Assembly: GCA_008180335.1 (NCBI GenBank)
Contig: VTEF01000002.1
Span: 371,973 to 435,972 of the forward strand
DNA length: 64,000 nucleotides
Source: Priestia megaterium
Lineage (GTDB): Bacteria; Bacillota; Bacilli; Bacillales; Bacillaceae_H
Reading direction: 5' to 3'
The translations under genes and the position numbers were made by a program. Each line of letters opens with the position of its first letter. Within the stretch, counting starts at the first letter, position 1. The notes under the pieces were generated by a model. It worked only from the letters and a program-made list of their open reading frames with translations, was not told where the DNA came from and did not search any database. Positions 36,596 through 44,872 of this stretch are shown in pieces.

Positions 36596-37381
36596 TTACT
36601 TTACTAAATGATATGTCATGCACATTGGTTTGTTCGTTCTAGGATCTCGCCCAATTTCAGCATCAATATGAAATACTTTTTTTAGCACGTCATGGTTAAT
36701 TACTTCTTCACAATTTCCGGCTTTTACAATTTCACCGTCTTTTAACGCAATGATATAATCAGCAAAACGAGCGGCCTGGTTCAAGTCGTGAAGCACCATA
36801 ATTACTGTGCGGTTCTGTTCGACATTTAGTCTTTGCAACAGCTCTAACACTTCAAGCTGATGCGCCATGTCTAAATAGGTAGTCGGTTCATCAAGAAAAA
36901 TGATTTCCGTTTCCTGCGCCAGGGCCATCGCAATCCAAACACGCTGGCGTTGACCGCCTGATAGTGCATCGACAGGACGGAATTTAAAGTCTTTTGTTCC
37001 TGTCACTTCAAGTGCCCAGTCAATTACTTCATAATCCCTTTTTGTTAAGCGGCCAAAGCCTTTTTGATAGGGGAAACGGCCGTAAGATACGAGCTCACCG
37101 ACTGTTAATCCGCTTGCACTTTCCGGTGTTTGCGGTAAAATGGCCATTTTTTTAGCGAGTGCCTTTGTGTTCTCTTTTGAGATATTTGCACCATCTAATA
37201 CGACGGATCCAGACTGATGGGAAATAAGTCGAGTGATCGCTTTCAAAAGTGTAGACTTCCCACAACCATTTGATCCAATAATAGTCGTAATTTTTTTATC
37301 AGGAATTTGCACACTAAGATCCTTTACAATTAAACGTTCACCGTAACCAATGTTTAACTCGTCTGTATATAGGCGAACCAT
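36596..37381 (-). CDS. fhuC: Siderophore ABC ATPase, FhuC-like
   Basis: 261 residues, first gene of the leftward operon. Walker A GSNGCGKST (~36-44), LPQTPESASGL, signature ALSGGQRQRVWIAMALAQ, Walker B EIIFLDEPTTYLD and the switch His in VLHDLNQAA. The order C-D-B-G fits the Bacillus fhu operon. A Fur box stands upstream, overlapping the likely promoter region. Its similarity to the feu-side ATPase suggests both descend from one YusV/FhuC-type gene. Confidence 0.87.
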   Translation of the reverse strand: MVRLYTDELNIGYGERLIVKDLSVQIPDKKITTIIGSNGCGKSTLLKAITRLISHQSGSVVLDGANISKENTKALAKKMAILPQTPESASGLTVGELVSYGRFPYQKGFGRLTKRDYEVIDWALEVTGTKDFKFRPVDALSGGQRQRVWIAMALAQETEIIFLDEPTTYLDMAHQLEVLELLQRLNVEQNRTVIMVLHDLNQAARFADYIIALKDGEIVKAGNCEEVINHDVLKKVFHIDAEIGRDPRTNKPMCMTYHLVK

Positions 37382-37422
37382 TATACAACCTCCATTTGCT
37401 CAAATTAGATAACAAAATTATT

Positions 37423-37441
37423 GATAATGATTATCATTACC
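37423..37441. promoter_or_regulatory. Fur box upstream of fhuC
   Basis: GATAATGATTATCATTACC, 18 of 19 bases match the Fur consensus; 42 bases upstream of the fhuC start codon. Confidence 0.9.
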
Positions 37442-37527
37442 GTCTCTTAATTACTATAATTCGACCATTTATAAGTTGTCAATACTTATTTTTGTTGTCA
37501 ACCTACTGAAAAAAAGGTATATTTAAT

Positions 37528-37542
37528 TGAGAATGATAATCA
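37528..37542. promoter_or_regulatory. Fur-type 7-1-7 site upstream of the flavin reductase
   Basis: TGAGAAT-G-ATAATCA matches the 7-1-7 Fur site at 12 of 14 positions and lies 32 bases before the ATG of the reductase gene. Confidence 0.7.
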
Positions 37543-37573
37543 ATTATATTTGGTTGCCGAGGAGTGAACGGAA

Positions 37574-38626
37574 ATGAAACAGCAAGAAATATTTGATGTA
37601 ACAGTGATTGGAGGAGGTCCAGCCGGACTTTACTCAGCTTTTTATAGCGGACTTCGAGAAATGAAAACAAAGCTGATTGAATATCAGCCGCGATTAGGCG
37701 GAAAAGTCCATGTTTATCCAGAAAAGATGATTTGGGACGTTGGCGGGCTAACCCCAATTTCAGGAGCAAAATTAATTGAACAGCTGGTCGAGCAAGGATT
37801 AACGTTTGACCCAACCGTTGTGTTGAATGAAAAGGTAGAATCGATTACCCGTAATGAAGCTGGAATTTTTGTCCTGCAAGGCTCTTCTGGGCAAAGGCAT
37901 TTCTCAAAAACAGTTATTGTTGCTGTCGGAGGCGGGATATTGAATCCGCAAAAACTTGAAATAGAAGGGGCAGAAAGGTTTGAAGTCTCTAATTTAAATT
38001 ACACAGTGAAGTCTTTAAAGCGCTTCAAAGATAAAACTGTAATCATTTCAGGAGGAGGAAATTCTGCGATAGACTGGGCAAATGAATTAGCGCCGATTGC
38101 CAAGCAGGTTTATTTAACCTATCGAAAAGATGCTCTAGCAGGTCATGAAGCACAAGTTACACAGTTAATGAACAGTTCTGCTGTTTGCTTCTTGAATACA
38201 TCAATTACTAAATTGCAAGCAGGTGCTGATCATGAAACAATTGAACAGGTTGAGCTGACAAATCATATCACAGGAGAAGTCTCTTATTTGCCAATCGATG
38301 AAGTCATTATTAATCACGGATATGAACGGGATACAACCTTGCTTAAAAACAGTGAATTGAAGATTGAAACCATTGATAATTATTACATTGCAGGCAACGC
38401 AGCGAGCGAATCGTCGATGGAGGGGCTTTATGCTGCCGGAGATATTTTAAAGCATGAAGGAAAAGTCAATTTAATCGCGGGTGCTTTCCAAGATGCTGCA
38501 AATGCGGTGAATAGGGCAAAATTATTTATTCAGCCTGATGCGAATAAAGCAGGGATGGTTTCTTCCCATAACGAAGTGTTTAAAAAGAGAAACCGAGAAT
38601 TAGTGAAGCAGATGATGATGAAATAA
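37574..38626 (+). CDS. ycgT: Ferredoxin/flavodoxin-NADP reductase-type flavoprotein
   Basis: 350-residue thioredoxin-reductase-like FAD/NAD(P) protein without the CxxC redox pair, so it is of the YumC/YcgT ferredoxin-NADP reductase type. FAD motif VIGGGPAGLYSAFYSG (~12-27), NADP motif ISGGGNSAIDWANEL (~158-172), C-terminal YAAGDILKHEGKVNLIAGAFQDA. In B. subtilis ycgT is a Fur-regulated gene; the Fur-type site upstream fits that. A role in supplying electrons for siderophore-iron reduction is likely but inferred. Confidence 0.85.
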   Translation: MKQQEIFDVTVIGGGPAGLYSAFYSGLREMKTKLIEYQPRLGGKVHVYPEKMIWDVGGLTPISGAKLIEQLVEQGLTFDPTVVLNEKVESITRNEAGIFVLQGSSGQRHFSKTVIVAVGGGILNPQKLEIEGAERFEVSNLNYTVKSLKRFKDKTVIISGGGNSAIDWANELAPIAKQVYLTYRKDALAGHEAQVTQLMNSSAVCFLNTSITKLQAGADHETIEQVELTNHITGEVSYLPIDEVIINHGYERDTTLLKNSELKIETIDNYYIAGNAASESSMEGLYAAGDILKHEGKVNLIAGAFQDAANAVNRAKLFIQPDANKAGMVSSHNEVFKKRNRELVKQMMMK

Positions 38627-38726
38627 TCTCCTTTTTACAGCGGAGGGAATGAAGGCAAAAGAAGAAACAACGGGTTCATGTTCTGAACGCAGCCTTAGTG
38701 CTGGAAGTCTTATAATAGGCAATAGA

Positions 38727-38755
38727 GGGACAGTCAATTGCGGCTGTCCCTTCTA
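38727..38755 (+). terminator. Terminator after the flavin reductase
   Basis: GGGACAG, ten-base loop, CTGTCCC, then TTCT. Weak T tract. Confidence 0.55.
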
Positions 38756-38795
38756 CTGCCTGTAAAATCCTGATTATGAGAATACGAACAAAAAA

Positions 38796-38845
38796 CACTG
38801 ACTGTGCAGTCTGTAAATTCAGTGAACCTCAACTAACAGTCAGTG
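38796..38845 (-). terminator. Terminator overlapping the end of the hydrolase gene
   Basis: Read leftward, CACTGACTGT and ACAGTCAGTG form a 10-bp perfect stem followed by TTTTTTGTT. The last codons and stop (Thr-Asp-Cys-stop) of the gene lie inside the first arm. Confidence 0.75.
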
Positions 38846-39642
38846 GGGGAGGAAGAAGTTTCTGCTGATTGAAGCTGGGCGTTAGTTAATACAAAACCTG
38901 TAATTAATTCGTTGAAAATTTCCCATTCTTTTGTAGGTAATTGATGGCCATGACCTTTAAATAAAAAGAACTGGGCGTTCTTACAGTTATTCTTGTAATA
39001 TTTTACGTAGTGATTCGTCCAGTCGCCTCTTTTGCCGTACATAAGCAATAAAGGCATTGTTAAACAATTTAATTGGTCAAAACAATTATACGTTAATGAA
39101 TCGAGATAATATTTCTCCCATACTTCTTGATCCGCTTTTTTCATGTGGTTAAAAAGCTTCTTTCTTAATGCTTTATCTTTCGTGTGACTTCTAGCGATAA
39201 CTCTTGCTAAGATGTTTACATGTTCTTTAACCATGTATATTCCCATATTATGCAGTGATTGGCCAAACATATCATTTACAAAAGGGTACGATCCGGACAA
39301 AATAAGGGCTTCAATCCTATTTGGCTGACAAATGCCGATGTGCTGAGCAATTAGGCAGCCGGCAGAATAGCCGCAGATAACGGCTTTAGGCAGATGTAAA
39401 GCATCCATAAAACGCAATATTTCATCGGCATAATAAGAAATCGATACTTGCTGCTCCACTTTCTTGCTCTCTCCATGACCGCTTAGATCTGGCAAGATGA
39501 CTCTCATATGAGTAGACAAACGCTGTTGGTAATAGAATACTTTACTGCCCATTCCCGGCGGATGAATAAATATAACGGGAATTCCCTGACCGTATTCTTC
39601 GTAATGCAGATAATTATTGAGGTCAATTTTGACAGATGGCAT
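38833..39642 (-). CDS. Alpha/beta hydrolase
   Basis: 269 residues from ATG at 39642 (MPSVKIDLNNYLHYEEYGQG), chosen for GGAGTG nine bases upstream. Classic alpha/beta hydrolase: IHPPGMGSKVFYYQ (oxyanion region), GHGESKK, nucleophile motif CGYSAGC (~88-94), the acid near LLMYGKRGDWT and the His in FKGHGHQLP (~237). It resembles small serine hydrolases of the 3-oxoadipate enol-lactonase/esterase type; substrate unknown. Single gene with a terminator built into its 3' end. Confidence 0.8.
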   Translation of the reverse strand: MPSVKIDLNNYLHYEEYGQGIPVIFIHPPGMGSKVFYYQQRLSTHMRVILPDLSGHGESKKVEQQVSISYYADEILRFMDALHLPKAVICGYSAGCLIAQHIGICQPNRIEALILSGSYPFVNDMFGQSLHNMGIYMVKEHVNILARVIARSHTKDKALRKKLFNHMKKADQEVWEKYYLDSLTYNCFDQLNCLTMPLLLMYGKRGDWTNHYVKYYKNNCKNAQFFLFKGHGHQLPTKEWEIFNELITGFVLTNAQLQSAETSSSPTDC

Positions 39643-39675
39643 ATCTTTTCTCACTCCAAAATCAATTAATATCAA

Positions 39676-40018
39676 CTATCGAAGTTACAGTTAATCTGTT
39701 TTATTAAAAAGCGCAACTTTACTCATTTTCTGCTTTTCTCAATTTTACATTCCCCTTAAAACCGATCATTTATTCTGATTGCTTTTTTATCGCACTCTTA
39801 AGGGCGGAATAAGAGCCTTAGTGCGGGAAGCGTTAGTGTAAAGCTTGGAATGAAATTAGTGTCAAAGCAATACATAATAGTCAATGAAAAAAAACAGCGG
39901 AAAAGATTAAGCGGTTATAAAAAAGAGAGAGGCTGTATCAAAGGAGATTTTAAAGCTGTTACGCAAAGCAGGGATCTTTAATGAACCGGCTTTTAGTCAA
40001 CCAAATTTTGTGTATTTA
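39676..40018. other. Intergenic stretch with one bulged hairpin
   Basis: CGCACT-CTT-AAGG and CCTTAGTGCG (39791-39825) form a stem with a three-base bulge around a 12-base loop. No T run follows in either direction, so it is not a normal terminator. No gene seen in the rest. Confidence 0.4.
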
Positions 40019-40027
40019 TGATATAAT
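40019..40027 (+). promoter_or_regulatory. Extended -10 promoter of the toxin-like gene
   Basis: TGATATAAT gives an extended -10; no good -35 is visible. Transcription would start near 40034. Confidence 0.55.
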
Positions 40028-40099
40028 TCTTTTGTGCGGCTAGCAGGGTGGGAGGTTGCCTGTTCCTTTCTCTATTTAATAGAGAAGGGGGGTGATCGG

Positions 40100-40255
40100 A
40101 TAGAAATTCTTAAAGAGATTTTAGTGGAAGTAGCAAAAGCAATTGCCACATCGACAGTTGTTTACTTGTTCAGCTTAATTCCACGTAAAAAAATCAAAAA
40201 GAAAACCACCCTTAATAAGTCCGCCAAGACAGGGAGGTTTTCTAAAAAGAATTAG
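40100..40255 (+). CDS. Candidate type I toxin-like small membrane peptide
   Basis: A 51-residue peptide: a hydrophobic helix (EILKEILVEVAKAIATSTVV...LFSLI) and then a strongly basic tail (PRKKIKKKTTLNKSAKTGR). This is the layout of type I toxins. The extended Shine-Dalgarno AGAAGGGGGGTGATC (40083-40097) nearly matches the full 16S 3' end and sets the start at ATA (40100); the next in-frame start is GTG at 40124. The site lies in a hairpin: CCTTTCTCTAT (40065-40075) pairs with ATAGAGAAGG. The 5' end GGTGG-GA-GGTTGC (40047-40059) can pair with 3' GCAACC-GA-CCACC (40264-40276). An antisense unit overlaps the 3' part. Either a tightly silenced toxin, or a copy disabled by ATG to ATA mutation. Confidence 0.55.
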   Translation: MEILKEILVEVAKAIATSTVVYLFSLIPRKKIKKKTTLNKSAKTGRFSKKN

Positions 40256-40332
40256 TTTTAGAAGCAACCGACCACCTTGCGGCGATAGCTGCACAGGCGA
40301 GATGTTAACGGCATCTCGTCTTTATTAGTATA
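40200..40332 (-). ncRNA. Putative antisense RNA overlapping the toxin-like mRNA
   Basis: On the leftward strand TGTTATAAT (extended -10, TATAAT at 40344-40339) would start a transcript near 40332. It would run through the 3' half of the toxin-like gene. It would end at AAAACCTCCCT / AGGGTGGTTTT followed by CTTTTTGATTTTTTT. No good -35 is visible. The tail-to-tail overlap is the arrangement of txpA/RatA and bsrG/SR4. Confidence 0.5.
40298..40327 (+). terminator. Terminator of the toxin-like mRNA
   Basis: CGAGATG, loop TTAACGG, CATCTCG, then TCTTTATT. Confidence 0.75.
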
Positions 40333-40441
40333 CAACAAATTATAACATAAATATTTGAAAAGAAAAGAAATGAGGCTTTTGAAAACTGGCTGTTTTCTTT
40401 CTTAACAGGGTGTGACGAAAAAGACCAGGAACTAATATGAT

Positions 40442-40468
40442 AACAAAAGAAAGCGTTTTCATTTTGTT
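40442..40468. promoter_or_regulatory. cre-like nested palindrome in the leader of the gamma-lyase gene
   Basis: GAAAGCGTTTTC (40449-40460) resembles a catabolite-control cre site (as TGAAAACGCTTTCT on the other strand). It is flanked by AACAAAA and TTTTGTT, giving a second, outer dyad. Confidence 0.45.
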
Positions 40469-40509
40469 GCAGGAGTTCAAAATGCCAAAAAGGAAGAAGG
40501 AGGAGAACA

Positions 40510-41697
40510 ATGAAAAAAGAGAGTAAATACAAATTTGAAACGAAAGCGATTCATTCTGGATACGATTCAACAAAACATTTGGACAGTTTAGCTCCGCCTA
40601 TTTATCAAACGTCTACTTTTACATTTTCGTCACTAGAACAAGGAGCGAACCGCTTTGCAGGTGCAGAAGGCGGTTATGTATATTCCCGGTTATCAAATCC
40701 AACTGTAACAATTTTAGAAGAGCGAATTGCACAATTAGAAGCAGGAGAAGCTGCGCTTGCATTTGGCTCTGGTATGGCAGCTGTATCTGCTGTGTTAATT
40801 GGGTTAACAAAATATGGTGATCATATTTTATGCTCAAAAGGGGTATATGGCTGTACATTTGGATTGTTACAAATACTAAAAGAAAAATATAACATCGACC
40901 ATTCCTTCTCAGACCTTGCCACTAAAGAAGCGATTCTTTCTCATATTAATGAAAATACAGCTTGCATCTATATCGAGACACCAATTAATCCGACAATGAC
41001 ATTAGTTAATTTAGAACTGGTCGTATCGGTTGCAAAAGAAAAAGGGATTATCGTTGTTGTTGATAATACATTTTCAACACCTTACTTACAACAACCGTTA
41101 CAGCTCGGTTGTGATCTTGTCATTCATAGTGCGACAAAGTTTATCGGAGGGCATGGTGATGTTGTAGCTGGTCTTATTGCTGGAGATCAGGAGCTAGTGG
41201 GGCAGTTAAAGAAAACCGTTCAAAAAGATATTGGCGGAGTGATTGCTCCGTTTGATGCTTGGCTGTTGGTAAGGGGGCTTAAAACATTAGCTGTAAGAAT
41301 GGACCGCCATTGTGAAAATGCGGAGAAAATTGCTGCTCAATTGAAGGAGCATCCAAAGGTTAAAGCAGTATATTATCCTGGTGATCGAGACCACCCGGAC
41401 TATGAATTAATGAAGAAACAAATGAAAAAAGGCGGAGGCCTTCTTTCATTCGAGCTAAACGGAAACTATGAACAAACAGTGAAAGCAGTTAACCAGCTTA
41501 AATTAATTTCAATTGCGGTAAGTCTTGGTGATGCGGAAACACTCATTCAACATCCTGCTTCAATGACCCATGGTGCTGTTCCTGAAAAAGTTAGAAAAGA
41601 GATGGGGATTTCAAATGAATTACTGCGCCTATCCGTCGGGCTTGAGTCGTGGGAAGATATTTGGCAGGACTTAAAACAGGCGCTCGATTCAGTTTGA
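40510..41697 (+). CDS. PLP-dependent methionine gamma-lyase / cystathionine gamma-lyase family enzyme
   Basis: 395-residue fold-type I Cys/Met-metabolism PLP enzyme. YSRLSNPTVTILEERIAQLE, the phosphate-binding GSGMAAVSAVL, Asp in VVDNTFSTPYLQQPL and the PLP lysine in HSATKFIGGHGD. The KSVYGCTFGLL-type region here reads CSKGVYGCTFGLLQIL; a Cys at this position (YGCT) is the mark of methionine gamma-lyases, so the best guess is methionine to methanethiol, 2-oxobutyrate and ammonia. Cystathionine gamma-lyase activity is the alternative. GGAAGGAGGAG precedes the ATG. Confidence 0.82.
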   Translation: MKKESKYKFETKAIHSGYDSTKHLDSLAPPIYQTSTFTFSSLEQGANRFAGAEGGYVYSRLSNPTVTILEERIAQLEAGEAALAFGSGMAAVSAVLIGLTKYGDHILCSKGVYGCTFGLLQILKEKYNIDHSFSDLATKEAILSHINENTACIYIETPINPTMTLVNLELVVSVAKEKGIIVVVDNTFSTPYLQQPLQLGCDLVIHSATKFIGGHGDVVAGLIAGDQELVGQLKKTVQKDIGGVIAPFDAWLLVRGLKTLAVRMDRHCENAEKIAAQLKEHPKVKAVYYPGDRDHPDYELMKKQMKKGGGLLSFELNGNYEQTVKAVNQLKLISIAVSLGDAETLIQHPASMTHGAVPEKVRKEMGISNELLRLSVGLESWEDIWQDLKQALDSV

Positions 41698-41745
41698 ATG
41701 GTGCTCTAGGCAGTCTGATGTAATAGTCAATCACGATTCAGCTGG

Positions 41746-42117
41746 CTAGTTCCATTCTAGTATTTCGATGCGGTTGCCAAACGGATCAGCCATGTAAAGC
41801 CTTTCTGCACCTGGAAGGTTTGTGTCTTCAGTAAAATCTACATGATGTTTTCGCAGATGTTCTTTTAATGCATGGATATTTTCGACTTCAAAAGCGGGAT
41901 GTGCTTTTTTGGCTGGAGAAAATGAATGCTCAATGCCGATATGCACTTGGTAATTGCCAAACCCAAACCAGACACCTCCTCGCTCTTTGAGTTCGTTTGG
42001 TTTTTCTAGCTCCTTAAACCCTAGTATGTTTGTAAAAAACTTTCTTGCTTCTTCCTCGGATCCTGGTGGAGCTGCTAATTGAATATGGTCAATGGCTTTA
42101 AAGGAAAACAGCATCAA
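41746..42117 (-). CDS. VOC/glyoxalase-fold protein
   Basis: 123 residues with one vicinal-oxygen-chelate domain: FKAIDHIQLAAPPGSEEEARKFF at the start and GAERLYMADPFGNRIEILEW at the end, the usual paired beta-alpha-beta-beta-beta modules. His (DHIQL), His in YQVHIGIE and a C-terminal Glu (IEILE) are possible metal ligands. Catalytic function unknown; many relatives are antibiotic-resistance or lyase proteins. Two ATG codons stand in tandem; the second (42114) is equally good as a start. Confidence 0.78.
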   Translation of the reverse strand: MMLFSFKAIDHIQLAAPPGSEEEARKFFTNILGFKELEKPNELKERGGVWFGFGNYQVHIGIEHSFSPAKKAHPAFEVENIHALKEHLRKHHVDFTEDTNLPGAERLYMADPFGNRIEILEWN

Positions 42118-42402
42118 ATCCCCCCTGAAATGAAAGTCAGCGCTACACTTTCATTTTACTGATAATAAATTTCCAAGAAAATAACAAATTAATTGCAAAA
42201 AACATAAGCAAATCTTATAGAAGATCATTCTGACGGGAGGGGTTAGGTTGATTAGTGCTAATCTTCGGGCTGGAAATAAACACAATTTATTTATCAAATT
42301 GCTTTTTTTTGTAGAATAATGGTTAAATATCCATATATAATGTAATCAATAATCACCTTTGTTGATACTAGTCGTCTTAAATGAAAAAAAAGGAGAATTA
42401 AT

Positions 42403-43221
42403 TTGGAAGGGGTAAAATTTTTAGGTCAATTAATTATTCAGCATAAATTGAAACTGTCAACACAAATAAATGAACAACTAGATGAACGGTATAAGGAGTT
42501 TCTTAATGGAAGCAACCTTATAGGTACTCAAATTGTACAATGGCGAGCCGAGATTATTGAATTAATTGGCAAAGCTCTCGTTTCTGTTCAAACAGAAGCT
42601 GTATGGAATGAAATTACAAAATGGTCAAAACTGATCAGTGAAGGAGCGGTTGAGCATGGAGTAGCGATTGATGAACTTTTGGTTGCTATTAGGCTCTACC
42701 GCAAGGTTATTTGGGATTTGATTGAGGCAAACTTTAACGAAGAGAAAATATCTAGAGAATCGATTTTAACAGCCACGCGTATTATTGGTCCAATCTTAGA
42801 CCATATCGCTCATGTGTTTAGCGTAGCTTTTGCAGAATATCATAAAAATACAATTCGTTTAGCACAAGAATCACTGCTAGAAGTATCAACTCCTGTTGTT
42901 TTACTATCAGATAAGACCGCGGTTCTACCTTTAGTAGGCGACTTAGATACACATAGAGCGAAGGTTTTAATCGAAAACAGCTTGAAAAAATGCATTGAAC
43001 TGGGGAATTCTGAATTAATTATCGATTTATCGGGTGTGCCGATTGTGGATACGATGGTCGCTCATGAATTATTTCAAGTTGCCAAAGCGCTTCAATTAAT
43101 CGGCGTAACTCCAACATTCACAGGGCTGCGTCCAGAAATTGTCCAAGCTGCAGTGGGCCTAGGACTTGATTTCAATGGTATTCGAACGTTAGGCAGTTTG
43201 AAGCAGGCGTTAGAGAAGTAA
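42403..43221 (+). CDS. RsbR-like stressosome protein with STAS domain
   Basis: 272 residues. The N-terminal ~150 residues form a helical sensor domain of the RsbR non-heme-globin type; the C-terminal STAS domain (~155-270) has STPVVLLSDKTAVLPLVGDLD and IIDLSGVPIVDTMVAHELFQ, the segment containing the Thr that RsbT phosphorylates. Proteins of this kind build the stressosome that controls sigma-B. TTG at 42403, with AAGGAG seven bases upstream, is the start. It stands alone with a terminator following. Which RsbR paralogue it matches cannot be told. Confidence 0.82.
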   Translation: MEGVKFLGQLIIQHKLKLSTQINEQLDERYKEFLNGSNLIGTQIVQWRAEIIELIGKALVSVQTEAVWNEITKWSKLISEGAVEHGVAIDELLVAIRLYRKVIWDLIEANFNEEKISRESILTATRIIGPILDHIAHVFSVAFAEYHKNTIRLAQESLLEVSTPVVLLSDKTAVLPLVGDLDTHRAKVLIENSLKKCIELGNSELIIDLSGVPIVDTMVAHELFQVAKALQLIGVTPTFTGLRPEIVQAAVGLGLDFNGIRTLGSLKQALEK

Positions 43222-43259
43222 GATGTATATGTTCATGCAGAATTTGAAATGAGGATTAA

Positions 43260-43296
43260 AAAAGATGGCTCTGCTTCATGCAGAACCATCTTTTTT
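43260..43296. terminator. Terminator between RsbR-like and kinase genes
   Basis: AAAAGATGG-CTCTGC, loop TTCAT, GCAGA-CCATCTTTTTT. T runs in both directions between convergent genes. Confidence 0.85.
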
Positions 43297-43319
43297 GACC
43301 TAAAGAGAAATTGAATTTT

Positions 43320-44579
43320 TTAAGTATGTATAGGAAGGGTAATCGAAAAACAAGTGCCTTTTTCAAGCTCGCTTGTCACGCTGATTTTTCCATTCATCCC
43401 GCTTATAATGCTAAATGAAACCATCATACCAAGGCCTGTCCCTTTTTCTTTTGTTGTATAATAAGGCTCACCTAATCGGTGTATTTGCTCTTGTGTCATC
43501 CCTTTTCCTTGATCGCGAATATCAATTTGAATCGCAGAAGCAGTCTTGCGCAGCTCAATCTCCAGCTCTCCGCCGCTCGGCATTGACTCAATTCCATTTT
43601 TCACAATATTAACTAAACATTGCTGAAATTTCTTTCTTTCACCTGATACATAAAAGTCTCCATTAAGTAAAGATAACTTTATATATACACCATTCATATT
43701 AGCTAAGGGTGTTATAACATTAACTGTATGATGAATCTCATCAAAAACAGATAATGTTTCTTTATTGTCAGTAGAAGGCTTTGCAAATGTTAAATAATCA
43801 TTAATCACTTCAGATGCACGGTCCAATTCTTTTACCGCAATCTGTGCATAATCTTTTCTAGTTTGCGAGGTCATGTTGACGTCCTCAGCGAGCATTTGCA
43901 TAAATCCTCTGCTTACAGTAAGCGGATTCCGAACTTCGTGTGAGATGCTCGCTGCAAGGTGGCTAACCATTTCTAATTTCTCCGCCTTCATTAACTTCTG
44001 CAATACTTCAAAGTTTGTTCTGATGACTTCCCAAAGAACAGTAGCAACGATAATCCCGCTAATATGAATAAAGATATATTTTATCCACATCTTTGTGTCT
44101 ATTTGAAGGAAAAAGATACATTCGCCCATAAACGTGATCATTAATGTTAAAACAGTCACTAGTGAACTACTAATAAGGATTTTTTGTTTTAATGGCGCTT
44201 TTAAATAATACTTCGATAAAAGTAATACTAAAGCGGCTAATAAAGGAAAAGCAACAAGTACTGCATAAAAGCCTACTCCACCCATGATAAAGCGGATTGT
44301 TAAAATCAGAGCTAACAATGGAATCCCCAGTTTATATCCCCCGTACAAGGCTCCTAGAATAAAAGGAATTCCGCGAAGATCCCAGACAAAATTCTCATCT
44401 AAGTCGATAGGGAAGATCATGCATAGAACAATTGAAATCGAAGGAAAAACCGCAGTCATCCACTCTTTTAATTCTCCAAACCGATATGCATACTTTAACA
44501 AATAAAACATTTGTACTAAAAATAAAGGAAGAAGAATCAGCAAAAAATTGATAAGCAAATCCCTTGTGATAATATCCAT
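43320..44579 (-). CDS. KinB-like membrane sensor histidine kinase
   Basis: 419 residues. Five or six N-terminal membrane helices (~1-195; the RGIPFILGALYGGYKLGIPL region fits the 5TM-LYT sensor fold), then HisKA with H-box SHEVRNPLTVSRGFM (phospho-His ~214) and a HATPase domain with N-box NIVKNGIES, G1 DQGKGM, and GTGLGMMVSFSI. Length and order match sporulation kinase KinB. No response regulator lies next to it, as expected for phosphorelay kinases. No kapB-like gene follows, so the assignment to KinB itself is tentative. Confidence 0.82.
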   Translation of the reverse strand: MDIITRDLLINFLLILLPLFLVQMFYLLKYAYRFGELKEWMTAVFPSISIVLCMIFPIDLDENFVWDLRGIPFILGALYGGYKLGIPLLALILTIRFIMGGVGFYAVLVAFPLLAALVLLLSKYYLKAPLKQKILISSSLVTVLTLMITFMGECIFFLQIDTKMWIKYIFIHISGIIVATVLWEVIRTNFEVLQKLMKAEKLEMVSHLAASISHEVRNPLTVSRGFMQMLAEDVNMTSQTRKDYAQIAVKELDRASEVINDYLTFAKPSTDNKETLSVFDEIHHTVNVITPLANMNGVYIKLSLLNGDFYVSGERKKFQQCLVNIVKNGIESMPSGGELEIELRKTASAIQIDIRDQGKGMTQEQIHRLGEPYYTTKEKGTGLGMMVSFSIISGMNGKISVTSELEKGTCFSITLPIHT

Positions 44580-44872
44580 ACCTGCACCGAACTTTCCAAT
44601 AGGAATTTTACATCAATTTAATATTAACGAATAAACGGTCTTTGTTCTATACCTTTTTAACGTTTTTTCTTTAGATTTGCTTTCTTTGTGAATTTATTGG
44701 GAGCCTATTTCAGAATAAGCAGCAATTTTTTGACTTTCATAATGAAATAAGGTTAGATGAAATGGAGGAAATGTGCATTCAAGAAGAAAAAGGTACCGGA
44801 AAGATTTGAAAACAAGGTGTTAGAAAACATGATAAACAATAACTAATATGTAACAGAGCAGGAGATGACACA

